NCBI RefSeq assembly: GCF_019746665.1
Contig: NZ_JAIERS010000020.1
Span: forward strand, 62,001 to 126,000
Length of the DNA stretch: 64,000 nt
From: Sphingomonas sp.
Lineage (GTDB): Bacteria > Pseudomonadota > Alphaproteobacteria > Sphingomonadales > Sphingomonadaceae
Reading direction: 5' to 3'
The notes beneath the pieces were generated by a model. The model was given only the letters and a program-made list of their open reading frames with translations. It made no database searches and was not told the DNA's origin. The first letter of the stretch is position 1, and each line of letters starts with the position of its first letter. Shown piece after piece: positions 10,435 through 19,664 of the stretch. The position numbers were made by a program, and so were the translations under genes.

Positions 10435-10805
10435 CTAATCGGGGCGGCGGCAAACCGCTTCGATGTCATGGTCATCGGGATCGAGGATAAAGGCCGCATA
10501 GTAGGCCACGTCGTAATGCGGGCGCGGTCCCGGCGGTTCATTGTCGATTCCTCCGGCCGCCAATGCGTGCGCGTGGAAAGCATCGACGGTGGCGTAATCT
10601 GGCGCGGAGAACGCTAGGTGCAGTTTGCCGCGCGGCGCGTCTTCGACGACGAGCCATAACTAGGGGCGATGGTGACCATATGCCGCGACCTCGACGCGGT
10701 CGAGGATGCGGAGCAATTGCCGGATGCCCAGCAGAGCCAGCGCCCGATCTTAGAAAGCGCAAGATCGGGCAGTGTCGCCAACGCCATCGTCAGGTGATTG
10801 ATCAC
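10435..10805 (-). pseudogene. Decayed VOC (glyoxalase/bleomycin-resistance-like) protein gene
   Basis: The minus strand starts with GTG and MINHLTMALATLPDLALSK, then the frame is lost. The expected FYD of the family's SxxFYD motif is missing, and the next frame resumes with DRALALLGIRQLL. Later an in-frame TAG interrupts before LWLVVEDAPRGKLHLAF. The rest (VDAFHAHALAAGG, PPGPRPHYDVAYYAAFILDPDDHDIEAV) is a textbook VOC C-terminus. One deletion of a non-multiple of three and one nonsense codon therefore inactivate it. The damage is seen directly; the family call rests on motif resemblance. Confidence 0.8.
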
Positions 10806-10984
10806 AGTGTTGACGTATCGATTACAAGCCCGTCGATCGTCTCCGAGATCACGCGTTCGCCGAAGGGCCGCTGCCGGCTTTCAGCATTGTCCAAGCGGGC
10901 GCCCGATTGATCGAGCAGCACGAAACCTTCGATGCGCAGCATCACATATTGCGGCGCGGTGGCGAGCGGGGTCACATTGTACAT
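10802..10984 (-). CDS. Small ORF of unknown function upstream of the VOC remnant
   Basis: 60 residues starting MYNVTPLATAPQYVMLRIEG, with mostly G/C third positions. Its TGA overlaps the GTG start of the VOC pseudogene (GTGA), the arrangement of co-translated genes, which is the main support. No clear Shine-Dalgarno precedes the ATG and no family is recognised. It may itself be a remnant. Confidence 0.4.
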   Translation of the reverse strand: MYNVTPLATAPQYVMLRIEGFVLLDQSGARLDNAESRQRPFGERVISETIDGLVIDTSTL

Positions 10985-11023
10985 TTTTGGAATGTGGCAC
11001 AGTTTAGGGGGCACACGAACGGC

Positions 11024-11323
11024 TTACGCCGTGAACCGCTTGGTAAATGCCTTGGGGAGCCGCTCCTCGGCGGGCTGGGTCTCTACCTGATCGACGCGGG
11101 CGCGGGGCGGGCCTTGCCGGGCAGCTTCGAGCAGCGCTTCGATCGCGCTTGGCTCCCCCGCCACCAGCATTTCGACGCGGCCATCGCGCAGATTGCGCAC
11201 CCAGCCGGCGACGTGCAGCTCGCTCGCACGGCGGACCAGGAAATCGCGGAAGCCGCAATTTTGAACCTTGCCGCTGATGAAGACACGGTGCATCGCCGCC
11301 GCCGCCGCTTCGTGGTTACGCAT
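11024..11323 (-). CDS. acyP: Acylphosphatase
   Basis: 99 residues. Acylphosphatase hydrolyses carboxyl-phosphate bonds such as acetyl phosphate. The catalytic Arg26 lies in VQNCGFR (family consensus VQGVGFR) and the catalytic Asn44 in GWVRNLRDG. The start at 11323 is chosen because AAGGGG precedes it by 7 nt and the family length is about 90-100; the open frame extends further upstream without support. A cytoplasmic monofunctional enzyme. Confidence 0.92.
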   Translation of the reverse strand: MRNHEAAAAAMHRVFISGKVQNCGFRDFLVRRASELHVAGWVRNLRDGRVEMLVAGEPSAIEALLEAARQGPPRARVDQVETQPAEERLPKAFTKRFTA

Positions 11324-11428
11324 GACAACCCCTTGATCCCAAACTTCTTTTAGCACCGAAAACCGGCGCCGCCCTGCATTCGAGCAAACGGCCCGGCGCA
11401 ATCTCGACAGCCTTGGTCGAAAAGCGGC

Positions 11429-11908
11429 TCACGCCGGGTAGGTGATCCCCATCACTTCATACTCACGCTCGCCCGCGGGGAGCAGCACGCGACGCACGTC
11501 GCCAACTGCCGCACTTCGTAATGCGCGGGCGAGTGGGGCGTTCCAACTGATCCGCCCGGCGCTCGCTTCGGCCTCGTCATCGCCAACAAGCGTGAGCACA
11601 CGACGCTGGTCGTCCTCATCGGCTATCTCGACCGTCGCGCCGAACCACACGCGGTTCTTGTCGGCCTGTCGCGCGGGGTCGACCACCCTAGCCGCCTTCA
11701 TCCGCTTCGCGAGCCAGCCCAGGCGCCGGTCGATTTCGCGCAATCGCTTGCGGCCATAGATGTAATCGCCATTTTCGGAGCGGTCGCCATTGCCCGCCGC
11801 CCAACTGATCACTTCGACCAACTTGGGGCGTTCCTCGCCGAGCAATTGGTCATATTCGCGGCGCAACGCTGCGAAGCCGTCGGGCGTGATGTAATTGGGG
11901 CGGTCCAT
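11429..11908 (-). CDS. greB: Transcription elongation factor GreB
   Basis: 159 residues. The N-terminal coiled coil enters the RNA polymerase secondary channel and stimulates transcript cleavage. Its tip carries the acidic Asp42 and Glu45 (GDRSENGDYIYGRKRLREID), matching GreB more closely than GreA. The C-terminal FKBP-like domain ends with the EYEVMGITYP block. The gene starts 5 bp after the slt stop codon, so the two probably share an mRNA. Confidence 0.92.
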   Translation of the reverse strand: MDRPNYITPDGFAALRREYDQLLGEERPKLVEVISWAAGNGDRSENGDYIYGRKRLREIDRRLGWLAKRMKAARVVDPARQADKNRVWFGATVEIADEDDQRRVLTLVGDDEAEASAGRISWNAPLARALRSAAVGDVRRVLLPAGEREYEVMGITYPA

Positions 11909-11913
11909 GCGGA

Positions 11914-13896
11914 TCAGGAGGGGCGGCGGCCAAGATACCAGCTGAGCCGCGCTTGCCCCTGCGAGCGTGCGCGTTCGGGGTTGAGCAAATCGTACACCAC
12001 CGCATTTTCCAGCACGCGCTGCACATAGCTGCGCGTTTCGGAGAATGGGATCGACTCTACCCAATCAATCGGATCGATCGAGCCCATGCGCGGGTCGCCA
12101 TAGGCGGCAAGCCATCTGTTCACATTGCCGGCACCCGCGTTGTACGCGGCGATCGCCAACGGATAGCTGCCATAGCTGTTGTACAGTCGCTGGAAATAGG
12201 CCGAGCCGAGCTGGATGTTGTAATCCGTATCAGTCGTCAGCGCGGTCGTATCGTACGGTAAGCCAAGCTTCGCCGCCTGCTCGCGCGCGGTGGCGGGCAT
12301 CAGCTGCATTAGCCCGCGCGCGCCGACGCGGCTGACGGCGGCGCGATCGAACTGGCTTTCCTGCCGGGCGATGGCGTGGACCAGAGTCCAGCTGTCATTC
12401 GCCGCCGCCGGCACCTTAACGCTTGGATAGCCGGCGATTGCATAATCGGCGAGGCCGTTGGTCACCGCGCTCCGTCCCACCATCACCCCCAGATCGGGGC
12501 GACCGAGCGTGCGCGAGAGTTCGGCGGCGAGGACGTGGTCGTTCTCGCTCTTGGCGTCCTGAGCGATCTGGCGGATGAAGGCGGTCTGGTCCTGATAGGC
12601 ACCGCTGGTTCCCAGATAGCGCGCCGCTTGCACGACCTCGCGCGCGTAAAAGGCGTCGCGCGTCGCTGCATCGACCGGGCGCTGCACTTGCCCAACGGGC
12701 GCGGCGAGCGCGCGGCCGAGACGCTCGCTCGCGAGCTGGCCATAGAATTGGCCGGCATAAGCCGTGGCCTGCTCCAGATAACCCGTCGCGCCCGCGGCAT
12801 TGCCGGCGCGCTCGGCTGCGCGGCCGGCCCAATAGAGCCCCTTGGCGCGGGTCTGCGGCGATTGCGCGGCGCGGGCGTAGCGATCATAGAGCGCGACCGC
12901 CTCGGCGGGACGGGCGAGCGTCTTCATCGCCGTTTGCGCGGCGAACCACACCAAATCGGTATAGGCGTCGCGCTCGCCATAGGGCCGCTGCGAGACATCG
13001 GTGCCCTGGGCGTAAGCGTCATCGACCTGACGGGCGATATCGTAGGCTTGCTGGTACTGCGCGTCGGCGGCCGCTCCCTTGGCCTGATCGAGCAGCAGCT
13101 CGTACCAAGCCTCGACATTGCCCGGCCGGCTGGCGAGCGCGCGCGGGCGGGCGAGCAGCGCGCGCGCCTCGGTCCAGCGATTGGCGTTTTTCAGCCACAG
13201 TGCATAATCGGCGAGGAAGCCAGGCTCGTTGGCGAAGCGATCGGCGACCAGCGCGGCGCGGTCGCCGGCATCGGGCGCCCGGGTGCGCAAAGCCAGGCGC
13301 AGATCGAACAGCTCGCGTCGCGCCGGACTGACCAAGGCGATCTGGCGCTGCGCCGAGCCGGTCGAGCCCGCCCAGAGCAAGGCGTCCATCCGCGCATCGT
13401 GATCGGCGGTCGTCAGCACGCCCGCGAAACCCGAGAGCAGCGCAGCCTCGTCCGCGGGTGGCAGCGCGCCGCGCACCCAGGCGGCGCGCGCGGCATCGTT
13501 CGCCTCGCTCGTCATCCCCGTCGCTTTTAGCGCTTCGGCGAAGCGCACCATGCCGGTGGGGGTGAGCGGCGGAAAGCGGCGGAAGAAACTTACCGCGACG
13601 CCCGGCGACCAGCTCGCGGTATCAAGCGCGCGCTCAGCGGCGCGGCGGCGGCTCGCCTCGCCCGGCCAGCCGGGATGCGCGAGCAGGAAGCGGGCGTAAA
13701 CGTCGAAACCATAAGTGGCCGACTGTTGCAGCGCCTTCCACTCGGTGATCGCGGCGGCGAGCGCGGGCGCTTGCGGATCGGCGGGCATCCGCCGCAGCTG
13801 GTCGCCGAACGGCGCCAGCTGATCCTGGGGCGCGGCGGCGATCGCCAGGCTCGAGGCCCCGGCGAGCAACATCAAGGGACGCAACGACGCGAGCAT
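11914..13896 (-). CDS. slt: Soluble lytic murein transglycosylase (Slt70 type)
   Basis: 660 residues with a signal peptide (LMLLAGASSLAIAAA). A long alpha-superhelical region precedes the C-terminal SLT domain, whose motifs are ARQESQF with the catalytic Glu, GARGLMQLMPATA, NIQLGSAYFQRL and AIAAYNAGAGNVNRW. The enzyme cleaves peptidoglycan to 1,6-anhydro-muropeptides in the periplasm. It is followed by greB and divergent from dapA across about 95 bp that must hold both promoters. Confidence 0.94.
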   Translation of the reverse strand: MLASLRPLMLLAGASSLAIAAAPQDQLAPFGDQLRRMPADPQAPALAAAITEWKALQQSATYGFDVYARFLLAHPGWPGEASRRRAAERALDTASWSPGVAVSFFRRFPPLTPTGMVRFAEALKATGMTSEANDAARAAWVRGALPPADEAALLSGFAGVLTTADHDARMDALLWAGSTGSAQRQIALVSPARRELFDLRLALRTRAPDAGDRAALVADRFANEPGFLADYALWLKNANRWTEARALLARPRALASRPGNVEAWYELLLDQAKGAAADAQYQQAYDIARQVDDAYAQGTDVSQRPYGERDAYTDLVWFAAQTAMKTLARPAEAVALYDRYARAAQSPQTRAKGLYWAGRAAERAGNAAGATGYLEQATAYAGQFYGQLASERLGRALAAPVGQVQRPVDAATRDAFYAREVVQAARYLGTSGAYQDQTAFIRQIAQDAKSENDHVLAAELSRTLGRPDLGVMVGRSAVTNGLADYAIAGYPSVKVPAAANDSWTLVHAIARQESQFDRAAVSRVGARGLMQLMPATAREQAAKLGLPYDTTALTTDTDYNIQLGSAYFQRLYNSYGSYPLAIAAYNAGAGNVNRWLAAYGDPRMGSIDPIDWVESIPFSETRSYVQRVLENAVVYDLLNPERARSQGQARLSWYLGRRPS

Positions 13897-13991
13897 GTGG
13901 ACAGGATAAGCGATTCGCCGCTATCTGTCGCGCCTCATTCGCCATTTCATGTGCGAAGTCGCAAAAACACGGGGACATCGGGAGTTTTATC

Positions 13992-14873
13992 ATGTTTTCC
14001 GGTTCCATCCCGGCGCTTGTAACCCCGTTCGACGGCGATGGCCGGTTCGACGAAACCGCTTATCGCGCGCTGATCGATTGGCAGATCGCCGAAGGATCGA
14101 GCGCCCTCGTTCCCTGCGGCACCACCGGCGAGGCGGCGACGCTGACCGCCGAGGAGCATTTCGGCATCGTCCGCGTCTGTGTCGACCAGGCGGCCGGGCG
14201 TGTCCCGGTGATCGCGGGCGCCGGCTCCAACGACACCAGGGTCGCGATCGCCAATATCGCGGCGGCCAAGGCGGCGGGGGCGGACGCGGCGCTGATGGTG
14301 CCTCCTTATTACAACCGCCCCAATCAGGAAGGCATTTTCCAGCACTTCAAGGCGGTGGCCGAAAGCTGCGACCTGCCGATAGTGCTCTATAACGTGCCTG
14401 GCCGCACCGTGACCGACATCGCGGTGGAAACGATGGGGCGGCTGGTGGCAGCCTATCCGAAGAGCTTCATCGCGGTGAAGGACGCGACCGGCGCGCTCCA
14501 GCGGGTGACGGCGCAGCGCCTCGCCTGCGGCACCGGCTTCGCCCAGATTTCGGGCAATGACGAGACCGCGCTCGCCTTCAACGCGAGCGGTGGGGTGGGG
14601 TGCATTTCGGTGAGCGCCAATGTGGCGCCCAGGCTGTGCGCCGATTTCCAGGTGGCATGCGCGGCGGGCGATTATGCCGCCGCGCGGGCGTTGCACGACC
14701 GGCTGTTCCCGCTGCACCTGGCGCTGTTCAGCGATGCCTCGCCGGGGCCGGTCAAGTATGCGATGAGCAAGGTTCGCCCCGATTTCCCGACCGGCCTGCG
14801 CTTGCCGATGACCTGGCCGAGCGCGGCGAGTCAGGCGGCGGTGGATAAGGCGCTGGCGCCGCTGGTCGTATAG
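13992..14873 (+). CDS. dapA: 4-hydroxy-tetrahydrodipicolinate synthase
   Basis: 293 residues. It condenses pyruvate with aspartate semialdehyde, the first committed step to lysine and meso-diaminopimelate. The catalytic set is complete: Thr44/Thr45 ([11 protein letters not shown]), Tyr133 with Arg138 (LYNVPGRT) and Schiff-base Lys163 (FIAVKDATG). Its location beside slt and smpB is common in this group. The ATG follows a GGGAG-like stretch. Confidence 0.97.
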   Translation: MFSGSIPALVTPFDGDGRFDETAYRALIDWQIAEGSSALVPCGTTGEAATLTAEEHFGIVRVCVDQAAGRVPVIAGAGSNDTRVAIANIAAAKAAGADAALMVPPYYNRPNQEGIFQHFKAVAESCDLPIVLYNVPGRTVTDIAVETMGRLVAAYPKSFIAVKDATGALQRVTAQRLACGTGFAQISGNDETALAFNASGGVGCISVSANVAPRLCADFQVACAAGDYAAARALHDRLFPLHLALFSDASPGPVKYAMSKVRPDFPTGLRLPMTWPSAASQAAVDKALAPLVV

Positions 14874-14928
14874 GCGGCGTTGCGGGGCATGGCTTTTCCC
14901 GCGCACCACGCCTAAATCCCGCTCCCCT

Positions 14929-15411
14929 ATGCCGCGTCCCAAGCCCGCCACCTTCGACAAGAAGAAGATCGTCGCCGAAAACCGCCGCGCGCGGTTCGAT
15001 TATGCGATCGAGACGGTTTATGAGGCCGGCATCGCGCTCACCGGCACGGAGGTTAAATCGCTGCGCTTCGGCGAGGGCTCGATCGCCGAAAGCTATGCCG
15101 AGGTGAAGGACAGCCAGGTGTGGCTGGTGAATTCGAACATTCCCGAATTCAGCCACGGCAACCGTTTCAACCACGAACCGCGCCGCCCGCGCAAATTGCT
15201 GCTCCATGAGCGGGAGATCAACAAGCTCCACGGCGCGGTCGCGCGCGAGGGGATGACGCTGGTGCCGCTCGCCATCTACTTTAACGGCAAAGGGCGGGCG
15301 AAGGTCGAGCTAGCGCTCGCCAAGGGGCGCAAGACCCATGACAAGCGCGAGCATATCAAGGAACGCGACTGGAAACGCGAAGCCGCCCGGGTGCTGCGCG
15401 ACCGCGGTTGA
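14929..15411 (+). CDS. smpB: SsrA-binding protein SmpB
   Basis: 160 residues, the normal length. It binds tmRNA and carries it to stalled ribosomes. Family blocks seen are [41 protein letters not shown] and the basic C-terminal tail [17 protein letters not shown]. It lies 55 bp after dapA. The ssrA gene itself is not in the window. Confidence 0.97.
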   Translation: MPRPKPATFDKKKIVAENRRARFDYAIETVYEAGIALTGTEVKSLRFGEGSIAESYAEVKDSQVWLVNSNIPEFSHGNRFNHEPRRPRKLLLHEREINKLHGAVAREGMTLVPLAIYFNGKGRAKVELALAKGRKTHDKREHIKERDWKREAARVLRDRG

Positions 15412-15452
15412 ACGTTCGCCGACAAAGCGGCTTGGTAACTGTCGAAACCGAT

Positions 15453-15480
15453 TTGACGCGGCGTATCGTTTGGATAGAAC
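15453..15480 (+). promoter_or_regulatory. Putative promoter for the first M13 peptidase
   Basis: TTGACG (15453-15458), a 16-nt spacer and TAGAAC (15475-15480) lie 32 bp upstream of the chosen ATG. This is motif resemblance only. Confidence 0.45.
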
Positions 15481-15512
15481 ACGCGCGTCCATTTCCACCT
15501 AAGGGAAATTCC

Positions 15513-17549
15513 ATGCGCCGTTCTCTGATCGTTACAAGCTTGCTTGCTTCGGCCGCGCTCGCCGGCATCGCCATCGCCAAGGATGCCGCTCCGACCACGC
15601 AAACAGCCGCCAAGCCTGAAATCGGATCGTTCGGCTTCGACGAGCCGGGCATGGATCGCCAGGTGAAGCCGGGTGACAGCTTCGCCGATTATGCGAGCGG
15701 CGGGTGGAAGAAGACCACCGAAATTCCGGTCGATCGCTCATCCTATGGCATGTTTCACCGCTTGCAGGACCGCTCGCTGGCGCAAACGCGGGCGATCCTG
15801 GAAGAGTCGGCAGCCAAGCCCGGCACCAAGATCGGCGATTTCTACGCGAGTTACATGGATCAGGCGACGATCGACGCCAAAGGCGCGGCGCCGATCCAGC
15901 CCTGGCTGAGCGAAATCAAGGCGGCGGGTGATCGCGACGCGCTGCTGGTTACGCTCGCCAAGCTGCAGCGCCAGGGCGTGGACGGCCTGTTCTCGCTCTA
16001 CGTGAACCAGGATGAGAAGCAGCCGGATCGCTATATCGTCCATCTGGGCCAGGGCGGGATCGGTCTGCCAGACCGCGACTATTATCTGCAGGACAATTTC
16101 GCGCCCGTGCGTCAGGCCTATGTCGCCAACAGCGCGAAGATGCTGGAACTGATCGGCGACGGCGCCAATGCCACAGCGCGCGCGCAGGCGGTGTTCGATT
16201 TCGAGAAGCAACTGGCCCAGGTTCATTGGACCCGGATCGAATCGCGCGACGACGACAAGACCTATAACAAGTGGAGTGCCGGCGACCTTGACACCAAGGC
16301 GCCCGGGCTACCTTGGGGCGCGTTGCGCACAGCTTACGGGATCGCTGGCGAGGAATCGCTGATCGTCTCGCAACCGAGCGCGATCACCGGCGAGGCCAAG
16401 GTCATCGCGGCTACGCCTGTCGCGGTGCTGCGCGATTACGCCACGCTGCGCACCGTGCGCGGTTATGCCAGCTATCTCGCCAAGCCGATCGACGACGCCA
16501 ATTTCGAGTTTTACGGCAAGACGCTCTCGGGCCAGCCGCAGCAGCGTGACCGCTGGAAACGCGGCGTGTCGCTCACCTCGGGCGCGCTTGGCGAGGAAAT
16601 CGGCAAGGCTTATGTGGCGCGCTATTTCCCGCCCGCGACCAAGGCCGCGGCCGACCAGCTGGTGAAGAACGTGATCGCCGCGATGGGTGACCGCATCCGC
16701 AACTTGAGCTGGATGACGCCGGAAACGAAGCAGAAGGCGCTCGCCAAGCTCGCCTCGTTCACGCCCAAGATCGGCTATCCCAGCAAGTGGCGCGATTATT
16801 CTGCGCTGAACATCGTTCGTGGCGACCTGGTGGGCAATGTCGCGCGCGCCGAGGCGTTCGACTATGATCGCAACCTGGCGAAGCTCGGCAAGCCGATCGA
16901 TCGCGGCGAATGGTTCATGACGCCGATGACGATCAACGCCTATGCCAATCCGGTGATGAACGAGATCGTTTTCCCGGCAGCGATCCTGCAACCGCCCTTC
17001 TTCGACGCCAAGGCCGATCCGGCGGTGAATTATGGCGGCATCGGCGCGGTGATCGGGCATGAGATCAGCCACCATTTCGATGATCAGGGCCGCAAATATG
17101 ATCCGAGCGGCAAGCTCACCGACTGGTGGACCCCGGCCGATGTCGCGGCGTTCGATAAGCTCACCGGGCAGCTGGTGAAGCAGTACGATGCCTATGAGCC
17201 ACTCCCTGGCCGCCATGTGCAGGGCGCGCTGACGCTGGGCGAGAATATCGCCGATCTGGCGGGGCTTTCGGTGGCGCTTGACGCCTATCACAAGTCGCTT
17301 GGCGGCAAGCCTGCGCCGGTGATCGACGGCTTTACCGGCGATCAACGCTTCTATCTGGGCTGGGCGCAGGTGTGGCGGACGAAGTATCGCGACGCGGCGC
17401 TGACCCAGCAGCTGGTGGTCGATCCGCATTCACCCGGCGATCAGCGCGCCTCGGTCGTGCGCAACCTCGATCCCTGGTATGCGGCGTTCAAGCCGCAGCC
17501 GGGCGAGAAGCTCTATCTGGCGAACGGCGACCGCGTTCGCATCTGGTGA
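15513..17549 (+). CDS. Secreted M13-family metallopeptidase (neprilysin/PepO-like), copy 1
   Basis: 678 residues with a signal peptide (MRRSLIVTSLLASAALAGIAIA). The zinc site is HEISH (His516, Glu517, His520), with the third ligand and Asp in GENIADLAG; M13 hallmarks NAYANPVMNEIVFPAAILQPPFF and VNYGGIGAVIGHE are intact. Full family length. The ATG at 15513 is preceded by AAGGGAAA; an upstream start overlapping smpB is rejected because it would bury the signal peptide. It probably degrades peptides in the periplasm. A hairpin separates it from copy 2. Confidence 0.93.
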   Translation: MRRSLIVTSLLASAALAGIAIAKDAAPTTQTAAKPEIGSFGFDEPGMDRQVKPGDSFADYASGGWKKTTEIPVDRSSYGMFHRLQDRSLAQTRAILEESAAKPGTKIGDFYASYMDQATIDAKGAAPIQPWLSEIKAAGDRDALLVTLAKLQRQGVDGLFSLYVNQDEKQPDRYIVHLGQGGIGLPDRDYYLQDNFAPVRQAYVANSAKMLELIGDGANATARAQAVFDFEKQLAQVHWTRIESRDDDKTYNKWSAGDLDTKAPGLPWGALRTAYGIAGEESLIVSQPSAITGEAKVIAATPVAVLRDYATLRTVRGYASYLAKPIDDANFEFYGKTLSGQPQQRDRWKRGVSLTSGALGEEIGKAYVARYFPPATKAAADQLVKNVIAAMGDRIRNLSWMTPETKQKALAKLASFTPKIGYPSKWRDYSALNIVRGDLVGNVARAEAFDYDRNLAKLGKPIDRGEWFMTPMTINAYANPVMNEIVFPAAILQPPFFDAKADPAVNYGGIGAVIGHEISHHFDDQGRKYDPSGKLTDWWTPADVAAFDKLTGQLVKQYDAYEPLPGRHVQGALTLGENIADLAGLSVALDAYHKSLGGKPAPVIDGFTGDQRFYLGWAQVWRTKYRDAALTQQLVVDPHSPGDQRASVVRNLDPWYAAFKPQPGEKLYLANGDRVRIW

Positions 17550-17555
17550 TCGATC

Positions 17556-17585
17556 GGGGCGGCACGGCGAACGGCGGGCCGCCCC
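17556..17585 (+). terminator. Hairpin between the two M13 genes
   Basis: GGGGCGGC pairs with GCCGCCCC across a 14-nt loop, just after the first M13 stop codon and 32 bp before the second start. It is either a terminator or an attenuator lowering expression of copy 2. Confidence 0.5.
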
Positions 17586-17617
17586 TTGCTTTTGAGCGAT
17601 ATGGGAAGGGGATGTTG

Positions 17618-19627
17618 ATGCGGTTTCGGCAGGGGATGATGCTCGCGTCGGCGGCGGCGCTGGTGGCGGGCGCGGCACTCGCGGCGCCGATGGTCAAGCC
17701 AGTGATCGGCAGTTTCGGCTTTGATGAAAGTGGCATGGACCGCCAGGCCAAGCCGGGCGACGATTTCGACACGTTCGCGAACGGGGCTTGGGAACAGCGT
17801 ACCGAAATCCCCGCCGACAAGCCGAGCTTCGGCGCGTTCGACACGCTGCAGGATCTGTCGCAGCAGCGCACCCGCGGCCTGCTCGAAGCGGCGGGTCCGG
17901 GGAGCAAGATCGGCGCCGCCTATGCCGCCTATCTCGACACCAAGGCGATCGACGCCAAGGGGCTGGCGCCGATCCAGCCTTGGCTCGCGCGGATTAAGGG
18001 CGTGAACGACAAGAGCGGCTATGTGGCGCTGCTCGCCGAAGCCGGACGCAACGGCGTGAACGGCCCGTTCGGCGGCGGCATCGGCCCCGATCAGAAGGAC
18101 CCCAACGCCTATACGCTCCAGCTCGGCCAGTCGGGGCTGGGGATGCCCAACCGCGACTATTATCTGAGCAGCGATCCCAAGCTGGTTGAAACCAAGGCCA
18201 AATATCTTGGCCATATCGAGCGGATGCTGACGCTCGCCGGCGAGCCCGATGCCGCCGCCCGCGCCAAGGCGATCGTCGATTTCGAAACCGCGATCGCCCA
18301 GGTGCATTGGGACAATATCCGCAGCCGCGACGCCGACCAGACCTATAACAAGATGCGCGTCGCCGATCTCCAGGCGATGGCGCCGGGGTTCGATTTCGTC
18401 CAGCTGTTCAAGGCCAATGGCTTCGCGACCGACACGCTCGTCGTGCGCCAGCCGAGCGCGGTCGCCGGCGAGGCGAAGCTGATCGCCGCCGCCCCGATCG
18501 ACGTGCTGAAGGACCAGCTGCTCGTCCGCTCGCTCGAAGAGTTCGCCGACGTGCTGCCTCAGGCTTTCGATGCCGAGAATTTCGCCTTTTTCGGCACCGC
18601 CTTGCGCGGCACGCCGCAGCAATCGGATCGTTGGAAACGCGCGGTGAACTGGACTTCGGCGGCGGTGACCGACGAAGTCTCCAAAATCTACGTCGCCAAA
18701 TATTTCCCGCCCGCGACCAAGGCGGCGATGGATGTGCTGGTGAAGAACATCATCGCGGCGATGGACAAGCGCATCGACAAGCTGGAATGGATGGAAGCCG
18801 GCACCAAGGCCAAGGCCCATGCCAAGCTCGCCGCCTTCACCCCGCGCATCGGCTATCCCAGCAAGTGGCGCGACTATTCGGCGCTGACGATCACCCCGGG
18901 CGACGCCTTCGGCAACAAGCTGCGCGCCAATCAATGGGCGTTCGACTATAATCGCGGCAAGCTCGGCAAGCCCGTCTATCGCTGGGAATGGGGCCTCGCG
19001 CCGATGACGGTGAACGCCCAGGCCAACCCGACGCTGGTCGCGATCACTTTCCCCGCCGCGATCCTCCAGCCGCCGTTCTTCGATCCCAAGGCCGATCCGG
19101 CGGTGAACTACGGCGCGATCGGGGCGGTGATCGGGCATGAAATGAGCCATCATTTCGACGATCAGGGATCGAAATATGACGGCACGGGCAAGCTCACCAC
19201 TTGGTGGAGCCCGGCCGATGTCAGCGCGTTCAAGGCGCGCACCGCCAAGCTCGTCGCGCAATATGACGCCTATGAGCCGCTGCCCGGCTTCCATGTGAAG
19301 GGCGGGCTGACGCTGGGCGAGAACACCGCCGACATCGCCGGGCTGAACGCTGCGCTCGATGCGTATCATGCCTCGCTCGGCGGTAAAAAAGCGCCGGTGA
19401 TCAACGGCTTCACCGGCGATCAGCGCTTCTTCCTGGCTTATGCCCAGGTGTGGCGGCGCAAGCACCGCGAGGGCGATCTGCGCAACCGGCTGCTCACCGA
19501 TCCGCACGCACCCGCCGAACAGCGGGTGTGGACGGTGCGCAACATGGACGCCTGGTATCAGGCGTTCGGGGCTCAGTCGGGCGAAAAGCTCTATCTGGCG
19601 CCCGAGGCACGGGTGCGCATCTGGTAA
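17618..19627 (+). CDS. Secreted M13-family metallopeptidase, copy 2
   Basis: 669 residues with a signal peptide ending AALAAP. The zinc motif HEMSH (His507, Glu508, His511) and GENTADIAG are intact. It is similar to copy 1 along its whole length, including the mature N-terminus (IGSFGFDESGMDRQ against IGSFGFDEPGMDRQ) and the C-terminal GEKLYLAxxxRVRIW, so the pair arose by tandem duplication. The ATG at 17618 has AAGGGG at good spacing; the ATG two codons earlier is too close to it. Confidence 0.93.
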   Translation: MRFRQGMMLASAAALVAGAALAAPMVKPVIGSFGFDESGMDRQAKPGDDFDTFANGAWEQRTEIPADKPSFGAFDTLQDLSQQRTRGLLEAAGPGSKIGAAYAAYLDTKAIDAKGLAPIQPWLARIKGVNDKSGYVALLAEAGRNGVNGPFGGGIGPDQKDPNAYTLQLGQSGLGMPNRDYYLSSDPKLVETKAKYLGHIERMLTLAGEPDAAARAKAIVDFETAIAQVHWDNIRSRDADQTYNKMRVADLQAMAPGFDFVQLFKANGFATDTLVVRQPSAVAGEAKLIAAAPIDVLKDQLLVRSLEEFADVLPQAFDAENFAFFGTALRGTPQQSDRWKRAVNWTSAAVTDEVSKIYVAKYFPPATKAAMDVLVKNIIAAMDKRIDKLEWMEAGTKAKAHAKLAAFTPRIGYPSKWRDYSALTITPGDAFGNKLRANQWAFDYNRGKLGKPVYRWEWGLAPMTVNAQANPTLVAITFPAAILQPPFFDPKADPAVNYGAIGAVIGHEMSHHFDDQGSKYDGTGKLTTWWSPADVSAFKARTAKLVAQYDAYEPLPGFHVKGGLTLGENTADIAGLNAALDAYHASLGGKKAPVINGFTGDQRFFLAYAQVWRRKHREGDLRNRLLTDPHAPAEQRVWTVRNMDAWYQAFGAQSGEKLYLAPEARVRIW

Positions 19628-19664
19628 GCCTTGACGGCGGCGACGGCTGGGCCATGACGCGTTG

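Noticed and set aside
10985..11014. N-terminal extension of the small ORF upstream of the VOC remnant
   Set aside because: A+T-rich, no Shine-Dalgarno, and codon use differs from the part after ATG 10984.
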